64,000 bases of DNA from the NCBI RefSeq assembly GCF_001306135.1, contig NZ_LGKP01000007.1, positions 1 to 64,000 on the forward strand, in the 5' to 3' direction. Positions 8,624 to 17,108 of this stretch are shown piece after piece. Below the pieces are notes generated by a model. It searched no databases. It was not told the origin of the DNA and worked only from the letters and a program-made list of their open reading frames with translations. Source of the DNA: Herpetosiphon geysericola. Its GTDB lineage: Bacteria; Chloroflexota; Chloroflexia; Chloroflexales; Herpetosiphonaceae. Positions within the stretch are counted from its first letter, which is position 1. Every line of letters begins with the position of its first letter. The position numbers were made by a program, and so were the translations under genes.

Positions 8624-10501
8624 ATGATGGGTGGATTAGGCGGCCCCCGCCACTTACTAGAAGCAGAAACCGAAAAACCCAAACGTTTAGGCGCAACCTT
8701 GGCGCGGTTTGGCCATTACTTTCGCAAAAAATGGTTTGGCTTTGCTTTGGCAATTGTGTTTATCGTGATTGGCACTTGGGCGCAGGTAGCTACACCCGAT
8801 TTGATTGGCCAATCGATCGATTGCTATTTGTTGCCCAATCCAAGCGCTTGCTGGTTCGACACAATTACGCCTGAAATTAGCAATGCCGAGCGTTTAAGCG
8901 GGCTTGGCAGCTTGGTGTTGCTGTTGTGTGGCATCTTCATAGGCGCTTCGATTTTGCAGGGCATGGCATTTTATGCCATGAACTGGTCGGGACAACACGC
9001 CTTGCGCCAAATGCGCGAAGATCTGTTTGCCCAAATCCATCGCTTGTCGCTAGGGTTTTATACCCGCAACGAAGCTGGCAATATTATGAGCCGCATCACT
9101 AGCGATACTGATACGATTCAGCAGATGCTCGGTTTTGCTTTGCTCAACGTGCTTGGCGGGATCTTGCTGATTGGCTGGGTCGCAATCAAGATGATGCAGG
9201 AAAATCTGCAATATGCCTTGTTGAGTTTAAGCGTTGTGCCATTTATGGCGATTGCAACCTTCTACTTTTCTGGTCAAGCGCGTAAAGCCTTCCGCAAAAC
9301 CCGCCAACAAATGGGTAGCGTCAATGCTGGCTTGCAAGAAAGCATCGCTGGCGCGCGCGAAGTGCAAGCCTTCAATCGCGAAGAAGAAAGCATCGCCCAA
9401 TTTGTGCGGACCAATGCTGCCAATCGCGATGCCAACGTGCGGGCTGCAACCTTCACCAGCGCGCTCAACCCAGTACTCGAAGCTTTGGGCTATGTGGCAA
9501 TTGCGATCGTGGTCGTGGTTGGCGGACTTTCGGTATTGCGCGATCAGCCACTCTTTGGCTCAAGTGCAATTTCGTTGGGTTTGGTTTTTGCCTTTTTGCA
9601 ATACGTCCAACGCTTCAATCAACCAATTCAGCAAATTGCCGTGATGTGGACCAACGTCCAAAATGCAATTGCTGGCGGCGAGCGCATTTTCAACTTGCTC
9701 GATGAAATGCCCGATGTCATCGACAAGCCCGATGCCCGCGATATGCCTGAAATTGTTGGCAAAGTCGAGTTGATCGATGCCAAAGCTGAATATACCAAAG
9801 GCCAGCCAGTTTTGCGGGGAGTGAGCTTTAGCGCCGAGCCAGGCCAGACCGTGGCAATTGTTGGCCCAACTGGTGCAGGCAAAACTACGATCATCAACTT
9901 GCTGCCCCGTTTCTACGATGTAACCAGCGGTGCTGTGAAGATCGATGGCATTGATGTACGCGATGTGACGGCTGCTAGCTTGCGCCGCCAAATTGGCATC
10001 GTGTTGCAAGATTCGTTCTTGTTCTCCGATACGGTGATGAACAACATTCGCTATGGACGGCTTGATGCCAGCGACGAAGAAGTGATTGCAGCAGCCAAAT
10101 TGGCTTCGGCCCACGACTTTATCGAACGCTTGGCCAATGGCTATCAAACGGTGCTTGGTGAGCGCGGCGGCGGCTTGAGCCAAGGTCAACGCCAATTAAT
10201 CTCGATTGCGCGCGCGGCGCTAGCCAATCCACGCATTTTGATTTTGGATGAAGCGACATCGAGCGTTGATACCCGTACCGAACGTTTGATTCAACAGGCC
10301 TTCGATAGCTTGCTCCAAGGCCGAACCAGCTTTGTAATTGCCCACCGTTTGAGCACCATTCGCAACGCCGACTTGGTACTGATGCTCAAAGATGGCGCAG
10401 TGATCGAGCGCGGCACGCACACCGAACTCTTGGCCCAACGCGGCGCATACTACGATTTGTATATGAGCCAATTCCGGCGCGAAGAGGAAGTGGCGGTTTA
10501 G
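8624..10501 (+). CDS. ABC exporter half-transporter with the consensus catalytic residues
   Basis: Second half of the heterodimer, about 625 residues: transmembrane domain, then a nucleotide-binding domain with Walker A GPTGAGKT, canonical Walker B LILDEATSSVD and H-loop VIAHRLST. Its signature is LSQGQRQ rather than LSGGQ. That fits the rule that the non-consensus signature of one subunit pairs with the degenerate Walker motifs of the other. The start is ATG 8624, with GAGGAGG overlapping the end of the upstream gene. An in-frame start at 8573 would overlap the previous gene by 47 bases and lacks a site. Co-transcribed with the upstream subunit. Confidence 0.92.
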   Translation: MMGGLGGPRHLLEAETEKPKRLGATLARFGHYFRKKWFGFALAIVFIVIGTWAQVATPDLIGQSIDCYLLPNPSACWFDTITPEISNAERLSGLGSLVLLLCGIFIGASILQGMAFYAMNWSGQHALRQMREDLFAQIHRLSLGFYTRNEAGNIMSRITSDTDTIQQMLGFALLNVLGGILLIGWVAIKMMQENLQYALLSLSVVPFMAIATFYFSGQARKAFRKTRQQMGSVNAGLQESIAGAREVQAFNREEESIAQFVRTNAANRDANVRAATFTSALNPVLEALGYVAIAIVVVVGGLSVLRDQPLFGSSAISLGLVFAFLQYVQRFNQPIQQIAVMWTNVQNAIAGGERIFNLLDEMPDVIDKPDARDMPEIVGKVELIDAKAEYTKGQPVLRGVSFSAEPGQTVAIVGPTGAGKTTIINLLPRFYDVTSGAVKIDGIDVRDVTAASLRRQIGIVLQDSFLFSDTVMNNIRYGRLDASDEEVIAAAKLASAHDFIERLANGYQTVLGERGGGLSQGQRQLISIARAALANPRILILDEATSSVDTRTERLIQQAFDSLLQGRTSFVIAHRLSTIRNADLVLMLKDGAVIERGTHTELLAQRGAYYDLYMSQFRREEEVAV

Positions 10502-10809
10502 AACAAAGAACATAGGTTTATTAATAACCCACAAAGGGCACGAAGCATTAAGTTTCGTGTCCTTTGTGATTTAATGTTAAAAACGAGAGCGCGAAGCTAT
10601 TTTGATCCACGAAGAGCACGAAGAGCACGAATAAGTATTTGAGCCACAGATGCTCGCAGATTATGATGATTAGGCTATGGGATTCATCCCTCATCCTTCA
10701 TCCCTCATAATTTCACAACGCTGCGCCGCTGCGTTAAAAACTGAAACCGCAAAGCATACGAAGCTTGCGGTTCCAAAAGCCTACGTCCTTATGTTTTATG
10801 TTCTATGTT
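10502..10809. repeat. Repeat-filled gap after the ABC exporter
   Basis: Contains the same word families as the gap at 6.2-6.6 kb: CACGAAGAGCACGAAGAGCA (10603-10622), GAGCCACAGATGCTCGCAG (10641-10659), TTCATCCCTCATCCTTCATC (10683-10702) and a GCTGCGCCGCTGCGTTAA word (10721-10738). The family word TTCTATGTTCTATGCTCTC lies at 10801-10819 and continues into rdgB. No protein-like frame was found. Confidence 0.75.
10530..10568 (+). terminator. Hairpin built from two opposed repeat words, downstream of the ABC genes
   Basis: CACAAAGGGCACGAA (10530-10544) pairs with TTCGTGTCCTTTGTG (10554-10568) over 15 positions with a single G-U. It lies 29 bases after the stop codon of the exporter. Only a weak T-rich stretch follows (ATTTAATGTT), so termination is an inference. 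The arms are inverted copies of the dispersed CACGAAG word family. Confidence 0.5.
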
Positions 10810-11424
10810 CTATGCTCTCTGTTCTATCTGTGCCAAACGCTCCAAGACCTCGCGGGCAAGTGCACAGGCTTGGCCACGATGACTAATCCGATTTTTTTCC
10901 TCAGGGTCGAGTTCAGCCAAATGCTTATCGTAATCCAAAAGATAAAAGACCGGATCATAGCCAAAGCCGCCGACTCCGCGTGGCTCTTCAGCAATCACGC
11001 CGGGCAAAATCCCCTCAACGACTTCGGTTGGCTGGCCGGGCCATGCAATCGCAATCACACACACAAAGCGCGCAATTCGGTCGTGAAACGGCTTGCCTTT
11101 GAGTTCTTCCAAGACCCGCGCATAAGCCCGATGCTGATTGTTTTGGTCGGGCAAGGCCCAGCGGGCAGTGTAGATGCCAGGTTTGCCATCGAGCGCCGCA
11201 ACTTCGAGGCCAGAATCATCGGCCAAGGTTGGCAAGCCACTCATTTGGGCATAGATTTCGGCCTTCAGCAACGCGTTTTCAACAAAGGTCGTGCCAGTTT
11301 CCTCAACCTCATAATCGATGCCTGCATCGGCCAAGGTCAATAACTCGAACGGCAAGCCGCTGAAAATTGCCCGTAACTCGCCAACTTTATGGGCATTATT
11401 GGAACCAATTAATAGCTTTTGCAT
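10810..11424 (-). CDS. rdgB: XTP/dITP pyrophosphatase (RdgB/HAM1)
   Basis: Hydrolyses non-canonical purine triphosphates (dITP, XTP) to monophosphates, keeping them out of DNA and RNA. 204 residues, typical length. Family motifs present: SNNAHKVGEL (substrate/phosphate), FVENALLKA, LADDSGLEV with the catalytic Asp, GGFGYDPVFY and ISHRGQA. The last five codons and the stop codon lie inside a dispersed 27-base repeat (10801-10827), whose other copy is in the 6.2 kb gap. The C-terminus IEQRA is therefore repeat-derived. The HAD gene lies 11 bases upstream, so both are probably co-transcribed. Confidence 0.95.
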   Translation of the reverse strand: MQKLLIGSNNAHKVGELRAIFSGLPFELLTLADAGIDYEVEETGTTFVENALLKAEIYAQMSGLPTLADDSGLEVAALDGKPGIYTARWALPDQNNQHRAYARVLEELKGKPFHDRIARFVCVIAIAWPGQPTEVVEGILPGVIAEEPRGVGGFGYDPVFYLLDYDKHLAELDPEEKNRISHRGQACALAREVLERLAQIEQRA

Positions 11425-11435
11425 AAATCCTTACC

Positions 11436-12242
11436 TTAGGAACGGACATTTTGATGTTGTAAGACATAGCGATGTACCGCAACCGCAACCCCACCAAAGC
11501 GCGCCGAAGGTGCAACCCAATCGGCAGCCTCGATCGCTTGCTGCATACTGCCAGTTAATGAAACCCCAACTCCGGCCCAGCGCAACATCCCCACATCAGC
11601 ATCAGCATCGCCAATTGCCAGCACTTCGCTTTGTTGAATGCCCCAGGTTGTGCAGAGATGTTCCAAGGCACGTTCTTTGGTGGCATCGTTATGTGAAATG
11701 ACGGTTGAATAGACCTCGCCGCTGCTGCGCAAATAGCGAAATTGCTTTAATTGCGAGTTTCGGCCCACCATTTCATCGACGGCACGGGTTGCCAACTCGC
11801 CATGGCACAAAATTCGCGTAGGCGCCAAGCGCACAATCAATTCGAGCGACGAAACTGGCGTCGATACAGTGCGCGAACCAACTAAATTCGCTGCTTGGGC
11901 GGTGACGAAATTGGTTTCATCAATTGTAAACACAATCGGCAGGCTACGCTTATCGGCCATGGCGGCAATCCGCTGAGCCAACTCTAAATCAATCGTGTGA
12001 TGAGCAATCTCCCGCCCACGTTCATCCCAAACGCGGGCGCCATTATGGCAAACGAGCGCAGTTGGGATATGCAAACGCTGGGCAATTTCTTGGGCAGCTT
12101 CACGGCGACGGGCAGTGGCTAAAACTACGCGAATCCCTTGACGAGCGGCTAAAGCCAACGCCTCGATATTGGTCGGGGGCAATTGGCCGCGATCATCAAG
12201 CAGGGTAAGGTCAATATCGGTTGCAATCATTCGAATTGGCAT
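11436..12242 (-). CDS. Cof-type HAD-IIB phosphatase
   Basis: HAD-superfamily hydrolase of 268 residues. Motif I is ATDIDLTLLDD (nucleophile Asp and acid/base Asp), motif II is LATARRREAA, a Lys in ATKERALEHL is the motif III candidate, and motif IV is GDADADVGML. The inserted cap is of the C2B type. Such enzymes dephosphorylate sugar phosphates or flavin and PLP intermediates, and the exact substrate cannot be told. It sits directly upstream of rdgB in the same direction (11 bases apart), suggesting a small nucleotide/phosphate housekeeping operon. Confidence 0.88.
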   Translation of the reverse strand: MPIRMIATDIDLTLLDDRGQLPPTNIEALALAARQGIRVVLATARRREAAQEIAQRLHIPTALVCHNGARVWDERGREIAHHTIDLELAQRIAAMADKRSLPIVFTIDETNFVTAQAANLVGSRTVSTPVSSLELIVRLAPTRILCHGELATRAVDEMVGRNSQLKQFRYLRSSGEVYSTVISHNDATKERALEHLCTTWGIQQSEVLAIGDADADVGMLRWAGVGVSLTGSMQQAIEAADWVAPSARFGGVAVAVHRYVLQHQNVRS

Positions 12243-12286
12243 AAGCCCTACCGTAGATAGTTCATGCGAAGCGCATCAACCATCGA

Positions 12287-13534
12287 TTACACCGGCCACA
12301 CACGTTGGCCAAAACGCTCGATGTGATAGCCGTGTGTTTCCAACATGTCAATGATAGATTGGCCATGCGCTTCATCGCGCACTTCGAGAATCATCTCAAT
12401 TCCCACCCGATCAAGCGGCAGTTGCCAAACCGCCCGCCGATGGTTAATGTCGATTACATTCGCGCCAGCTTGGGCAATCGCATTCACCACGGGAGCAAGA
12501 TTTCCCGGACGATCAGGAACGCTGGTGCGTACCCGCAAATAGCGGCCTTGTTTGACTAAAACTTGTTCAATAATCCGCGCCAAGAAGTTGCCATCGATGT
12601 TGCCACCGCTCAGCACCACCAAGGTGGGTTCGTTCGGGCGCAAGCGAATTGCACCTTCGAGCAATGCCGCCACGCCAACAGCTCCCGCGCCTTCAACGAC
12701 CATGCGGCTATATTGCAACACATGGACTAAAGCACGCGCCGCAGCATCATCATCAACGGTCACAATATCGTCAACCAATTGATTGATAATTGGCAATGTC
12801 AATTCGCCTGGGCGTTTGACCGCAATCCCATCGCAGATTGTCGCCGCATGCGGCACGGCCACGGGCTTGCCTGCTTGTTGCGAGGCGATCATCGACGGGC
12901 AGCCTGCTGCCTGAACCCCGATTAAGCGCACATTGGGGCGCAGCGAACGCAAAGCGAGCGCAATCCCAGCCATCATGCCGCCGCCACCAATTGGCACAAC
13001 AACAGTGCCACCTTGGTCAGGCAACATATCGGCAAGTTCTAGGCCAAGTGTGCCTTGACCAGCAATCGTAAACGGATCATCAAAGGCATGGACGTAGGTC
13101 GCGCCAGTTTTGGCTTGCAATTCGCGGGCATACGCCCCAGCATCATCAAACGAGGCGCCATGCAAAATTACTTCTGCACCCATGCGCTGGGCTGAGGTAA
13201 TTTTGGCCAATGGCGCAAACTCGGGCATTACTACGGTAGCTTTAATCCCATTTAATTGGGCAGCCAAGGCTACACCTTGGGCATGATTGCCTGCTGAGTG
13301 GGTAATGACGCCGTGAGCTTTTTCTTCAGCAGAGAGCGAATTGATTTTGGTATAGGCGCCGCGCACTTTGAATGACCCGGCACGTTGGGTATTTTCAGCT
13401 TTATAAATAATTTGGCCGCCAAGTTCTTGGCTCAGTTGTTCAGCTGGCAAGAGTGGAGTTTGGGTGATAATTGGGCCTAAAACATTGGCCGCAGCATAAA
13501 TGTCATCAATCGTTGGCATAAACTTTTCTACCAT
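12287..13534 (-). CDS. ilvA: Threonine ammonia-lyase with C-terminal ACT-like domain
   Basis: PLP enzyme converting L-threonine to 2-oxobutanoate, the entry to isoleucine synthesis. About 415 residues, i.e. the short form with one regulatory ACT-like domain (VRTSVPDRPGNLAPVVNAI onward). The PLP lysine is in RAGSFKVRGAY. The phosphate-binding glycine loop is VVPIGGGGMMAGIA. I chose ATG 13534, 12 bases after GGAGGA. The alternative at 13576 adds a 14-residue tail with no family support. Whether it is biosynthetic or catabolic (TdcB-like) cannot be decided from sequence alone. Confidence 0.9.
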   Translation of the reverse strand: MVEKFMPTIDDIYAAANVLGPIITQTPLLPAEQLSQELGGQIIYKAENTQRAGSFKVRGAYTKINSLSAEEKAHGVITHSAGNHAQGVALAAQLNGIKATVVMPEFAPLAKITSAQRMGAEVILHGASFDDAGAYARELQAKTGATYVHAFDDPFTIAGQGTLGLELADMLPDQGGTVVVPIGGGGMMAGIALALRSLRPNVRLIGVQAAGCPSMIASQQAGKPVAVPHAATICDGIAVKRPGELTLPIINQLVDDIVTVDDDAAARALVHVLQYSRMVVEGAGAVGVAALLEGAIRLRPNEPTLVVLSGGNIDGNFLARIIEQVLVKQGRYLRVRTSVPDRPGNLAPVVNAIAQAGANVIDINHRRAVWQLPLDRVGIEMILEVRDEAHGQSIIDMLETHGYHIERFGQRVWPV

Positions 13535-13647
13535 GGTGAGTTCAATTCCTCCACAATGAGGATTGACCCGCATCATTGCGAGTCAATGGAGCTATTGTAC
13601 CATAGCCGTTTTCAATTTCTGGTTTCTTTGCAAACGATTGAGCCAGC

Positions 13648-14088
13648 TTAAACACTCAACGAATAGAAATATTCATCAACAGTTTTTTGCCAGCCATGCT
13701 GCTCGTAGAGCCGTTGGGCTTGTACATTCGTAACTTCGGTTTCGAGCACGAGGCCTTTGCTCTTGGTGCTAATTGCCCAATCGCGGGAAGCATTCAGCAA
13801 GCCCGAAGCCACACCTTGGCCCCGCGCATGCTCAGCCACAAACAGATCGTTCAAAATCCAAATTCGTTGCATTGAAACCGAGGAAAAACTAGGGTACAGT
13901 TGACAAAAGCCTAAGCCAGCTTCAGGAGTTTGCGCCAAAAAGATGATCGATTCACTCTTGCTCAGCCGATCGTGCAAAAACGCGCGGGCGGCAGCACGAT
14001 CGCTTGCTTGACGGTAAAATTGGCGATAGCCATCGAATAATGGCACAAGGCGCTCAAGTTCATCCAAGCCCGCTTGGATTATTTGCAT
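13648..14088 (-). CDS. GNAT-family N-acetyltransferase
   Basis: Acetyl-CoA-dependent transferase of about 146 residues. The acetyl-CoA pyrophosphate loop is seen in VAEHARGQGVASGLL (R/Q-x-x-G-x-G/A type), followed by the terminal strand LVLETEVTNVQAQRLYEQHGW, typical of GNATs. ATG 14088 follows AAGGAG at six bases. The longer version starting at 14112 lacks such a site. The substrate is unknown. It runs divergently from the SRPBCC gene, with the two promoters sharing the 189-base gap (plus-strand candidate TTGATC - 16 - CATATT). Confidence 0.85.
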   Translation of the reverse strand: MQIIQAGLDELERLVPLFDGYRQFYRQASDRAAARAFLHDRLSKSESIIFLAQTPEAGLGFCQLYPSFSSVSMQRIWILNDLFVAEHARGQGVASGLLNASRDWAISTKSKGLVLETEVTNVQAQRLYEQHGWQKTVDEYFYSLSV

Positions 14089-14277
14089 CGCAACTCCTTT
14101 GTGCGGCTGCACACAATGAATGTCGGTCTTTAGTAGCTAGTATCGTACCATATTTCGCCGTACAATAGCAGTCAAACCATTTGTTACAGATCGCACAATC
14201 GCTGACCTTTAACGAGTGTGGAGTGGACGTTGATCTGTGCTGACGATTAATCATATTTTAGCGAGGAGCTTGCGTAT

Positions 14278-14748
14278 ATGAAACCACTGATCTTTGAAAT
14301 TACCGGAGATATCGAAGCACCAGCCGAGACGGTGTATCAAATTATTGCCGATTATCGCGATGGCCATCCGCATATTGTGCCAAAAAAATATTTTAAAAGT
14401 CTTACAGTCGAGCAAGGTGGCATTGGTAAAGGCACCATTTTTGTAACCGAAACTGAAGCCTTTGGGCGCAAACAGACCATGCGGATGCATGTAACCGAGC
14501 CAAGCCCAGGCAGCGTTTTGGTTGAAACCGATTACGATTCGGGGATTATTACGACCTTTACAGTCACGCCCAATGGCGATAACCGCTCGAAACTGACCTT
14601 GCACACCCGCGCCGAAGCCAAACCAGGCCTGATGGGTTTGCTCGAACGCCTGCTATCGCCCGGCCTGTTGCGCAAAATGTATTTGGCCGAGTTCGAAACC
14701 TTCAATCAATATGTGCGCAGCAATCAATACCGCGGCCACGGCAACTAA
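14278..14748 (+). CDS. SRPBCC (polyketide cyclase/START-like) family protein
   Basis: 156-residue single-domain protein with the helix-grip start seen in SRPBCC proteins: FEITGDIEAPAETVYQIIADY, then alternating strands (TIFVTETEAF, SVLVETDYDSG, TTFTVTP) and a long C-terminal helix. Such proteins bind hydrophobic ligands, and no catalytic residue can be assigned. GAGGAG lies just before the ATG. It is a single gene. A hairpin at 14829-14855 may end its transcript. Confidence 0.75.
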   Translation: MKPLIFEITGDIEAPAETVYQIIADYRDGHPHIVPKKYFKSLTVEQGGIGKGTIFVTETEAFGRKQTMRMHVTEPSPGSVLVETDYDSGIITTFTVTPNGDNRSKLTLHTRAEAKPGLMGLLERLLSPGLLRKMYLAEFETFNQYVRSNQYRGHGN

Positions 14749-14828
14749 CAGAACCGCGAAGAGCACGAAATCCTCTTATGCAGAGAAACAGCATAAACAG
14801 TAATAATCCATCAATCAAATATTTGGGG

Positions 14829-14879
14829 TTGCAGGGGACTGAAAACCCCCTGCAATTCCCGCCTTGAGGCGTGACGGAA
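14829..14879. repeat. Two adjacent stem-loops in the gap before the sigma gene
   Basis: First stem: TTGCAGGGG (14829-14837) with CCCCTGCAA (14847-14855). Second: TTCCCGCC (14856-14863) with GGCG (14868-14871) and GGAA (14876-14879), around a TTGA loop and a TGAC bulge. The element ends with GGTGGTGAAAC at 14881-14891, a tail like that of some CRISPR repeats, but I find only one copy. It could serve as a terminator for the SRPBCC gene. Confidence 0.5.
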
Positions 14880-14915
14880 GGGTGGTGAAACAAGCTGAAT
14901 TTCTATTTGCGATCA

Positions 14916-15767
14916 TTATTGCGCCAAATGCTGCAATTTATGCGGATTGAGCATTATGTAAATTCCACCAATCTGCTGATCAAGCAGATCTAAGATTAAT
15001 GTGCCGCTGGCGTGACCATCGACCATTGCCACAAACCCAGGCTGACCATTAATCAAGCGTGGCTCGAAGATACTATTGGCAGGCAATTTTGGCAGCACGC
15101 CCAACAAGAAGCGCCCAACCGCCGATGGCCCATAAATTGGATTGCGCGCTGCTTGCACCACGCCGCCGCCATCGCTGCGCAACACCACATCTTCGGCCAG
15201 CAAACTCATCAAGCTCTGTAAATCACCAGTTGCACAGCTTTGCAAAAATTGCGTGCTAAGCCGTTGCTGAACGCTTGGCTCCACCTTAAAGCGTGGGCGG
15301 GCTTGGGACACATGCGCTGCTGCGCGATGGCCAAGTTGGCGACAAGCAGCAGCACTTTTGCCCACAATTTCGCCAATTTCGCTATATTCGTAGCCAAAAA
15401 CTTTGTGCAGCAAAAAAACTGCCCGTTCCGCTGGTGAAAGCCGCTCTAGTAGCACCAAAAACGCCGTCGATAGCGATTCTGCTTGCTCAAGCTCGCTGCT
15501 TGGTGCTGGCGTAATTAATGGCTCGGGCAGCCATTCACCAATATAGTGCTCGCGTTGCTGGCGCGCCGTATTCAGCTGATCAAGACACCAACGCGTGGCC
15601 ACGGTTGCCAGCCAAGCCCTTGGGTTTTGTACAGCTTCGGCATGGCTTTGCCAGCGCAAAAAAACCTCTTGCAAACAATCTTCCGCATCCATCACGCTGC
15701 CAAGCATGCGATAGGCGATGCCAAACAAATAGCCCCGATAGCTCTCAAAGAGTTCAATGTGGTTCAT
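14916..15767 (-). CDS. ECF41-family RNA polymerase sigma factor (SigJ-like) with SnoaL-like tail
   Basis: 283 residues: sigma-2 region (YRGYLFGIAYRMLGSVMDAEDCLQEVFLRW), sigma-4 region (LSPAERAVFLLHKVFGYEYSEIGEIVG), then a SnoaL-like regulatory domain in place of a separate anti-sigma factor. Three ECF41 hallmarks are visible: WLPEP in the linker, DGGG in the C-terminal domain, and NPHKL near the end. Family knowledge: the C-terminal domain holds the sigma factor in check. Its ATG overlaps the stop of the FAD oxidoreductase gene (ATGA), so the pair is co-translated. An ECF41-type promoter lies upstream of that gene, implying autoregulation. Confidence 0.93.
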   Translation of the reverse strand: MNHIELFESYRGYLFGIAYRMLGSVMDAEDCLQEVFLRWQSHAEAVQNPRAWLATVATRWCLDQLNTARQQREHYIGEWLPEPLITPAPSSELEQAESLSTAFLVLLERLSPAERAVFLLHKVFGYEYSEIGEIVGKSAAACRQLGHRAAAHVSQARPRFKVEPSVQQRLSTQFLQSCATGDLQSLMSLLAEDVVLRSDGGGVVQAARNPIYGPSAVGRFLLGVLPKLPANSIFEPRLINGQPGFVAMVDGHASGTLILDLLDQQIGGIYIMLNPHKLQHLAQ

Positions 15768-17071
15768 GCTACGGCTCCTACAGTGCGCATGTGGCTTTGG
15801 GGCGCAGGCTGAAGCATGATTTTGGCCACAGTATAGCCGCTGGCAAAACTAGCATCGGCCAATTGGCCTTCAGCGCCAACCCAATCGCCAGCCAAATAAA
15901 CATTTGGGCAATCGGCCAAAACCACTGGCGTGCGTCCGGCCAAGCCGCCAAATTGGGCTTGTGGCAAATCATAACTGACAGTGATTGAAGGCAAAAATCG
16001 GCTGGTAATCAACTGATCGCGCCAACCAGCTTGATATTGGTCAAGCAAGTTTTCCAATTCGGCGCGGGTTTGCTTGGGATCGCTCACTTGGCGCTGATCG
16101 AGATATTTCATCACATGCAACACGGTTTGGCCCTGCGGCGCAAGCTTGGCATAGCTCGAGTGAACCACCGCATAATAGGGCTGATCAACGCCCAACAAAA
16201 ATTGGCGCGTTGGCTGGGGCAATCGGCGCAAGCCCAAATCCAAGGTTGCGGCAGTGATTGGCTGCATGCGTTGATAATGGCGTTGAAACAGCTGGCTCTT
16301 GGCCCCAATCAGCTCATTGGCTGCCTGCGGCGTGACCGCCAACACCACCGCCTCGGCCTGAATGCTGCTGCCATCTGCAAGCTGAATTGTTGGGCCTGCA
16401 AGGCTTGGTTGGATTGACTCAACCCGTTGGCTGGTGCGCAAATCAACGCCAAGTTGGCGAGCATTATCAACCAAGGCTTGCACAATCGTCAGCCAGCCAT
16501 GATCAACATATAAAACACCAGCAAGCCCAGTTTTGATATTTTCTAGGGTTGCGGCGGCGCTTTGCAAATCGTTAGCAGCGCCATAGGTGGTCAAACGGCC
16601 AAACATCGCCAACAATTGACGGGTGCGCGGCTCGTCGGCCTGTTGCTCAATCCATTGGGCAAAGCTACGATCTACATAATCGGCTGGGTTGATGAATTGA
16701 ATTTTAGCAAACGTGCGTAAAAATTGCCATTTGGCGCGGCGGCTGAGCAACGGCGTGGTCAGCGCAGCCTTAATCGAGTTGGTCGGATACAGCTGCTGCT
16801 CAGCCCACAACACATCGGGCGCAACCGGCTTCGAGCCAGTTGGCATCAGCTGCAAATCGCGCAAGATTCGCGCGCCAGCACCCTTCAAATATAAGGCATG
16901 CGGGCCGAAATTCAGCTCAAAGCCCGCTTCGCGATTGGTGCGGGCACGGCCACCAAACTCCTTGGCCCGCTCCAAAACGATAACCTGTTTGCCAGCCCGT
17001 GCCAGATAATTGGCCGCCGTTAGGCCTGCTAGACCGCCACCGATCACAACCATTGGTTTTTGGCTATTCAT
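15764..17071 (-). CDS. FAD-dependent amine oxidase/phytoene-desaturase-like oxidoreductase
   Basis: 435 residues. The N-terminal dinucleotide-binding fold is VVIGGGLAGLTAANYLARAG with the acidic end VIVLERA, then the GGRA motif of the amine-oxidase/desaturase superfamily (EFGGRARTN). The C-terminal FAD segment is NVYLAGDWVGAEGQLADAS. The substrate is unknown; carotenoid-, protoporphyrinogen- and amine-acting relatives share this layout. It is the first gene of a two-gene operon with the ECF41 sigma factor. ECF41 genes typically sit beside an oxidoreductase, decarboxylase or epimerase, which fits. Its Shine-Dalgarno lies inside a predicted hairpin arm. Confidence 0.88.
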   Translation of the reverse strand: MNSQKPMVVIGGGLAGLTAANYLARAGKQVIVLERAKEFGGRARTNREAGFELNFGPHALYLKGAGARILRDLQLMPTGSKPVAPDVLWAEQQLYPTNSIKAALTTPLLSRRAKWQFLRTFAKIQFINPADYVDRSFAQWIEQQADEPRTRQLLAMFGRLTTYGAANDLQSAAATLENIKTGLAGVLYVDHGWLTIVQALVDNARQLGVDLRTSQRVESIQPSLAGPTIQLADGSSIQAEAVVLAVTPQAANELIGAKSQLFQRHYQRMQPITAATLDLGLRRLPQPTRQFLLGVDQPYYAVVHSSYAKLAPQGQTVLHVMKYLDQRQVSDPKQTRAELENLLDQYQAGWRDQLITSRFLPSITVSYDLPQAQFGGLAGRTPVVLADCPNVYLAGDWVGAEGQLADASFASGYTVAKIMLQPAPQSHMRTVGAVA

Positions 17072-17078
17072 CGTAAAA

Positions 17079-17104
17079 CTCCAGTATATAAAAATGTTCT
17101 GGAG
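17079..17104 (-). promoter_or_regulatory. Hairpin that includes the ribosome-binding site of the FAD oxidoreductase gene
   Basis: CTCCAG (17079-17084) and CTGGAG (17099-17104) are perfect inverted arms around 14 AT-rich bases. On the minus strand the GGAG of the arm nearest the gene ends seven bases before the ATG at 17071. The ribosome-binding site is therefore one stem strand. A six-pair stem is weak, so any control of translation is an inference. Confidence 0.4.
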
Positions 17105-17108
17105 TCAA

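Noticed and set aside
10765-11343. 192-residue plus-strand frame opposite rdgB
   Set aside because: Antisense to a clear RdgB; the composition is that of the complementary codons. Its start lies in the repeat region.
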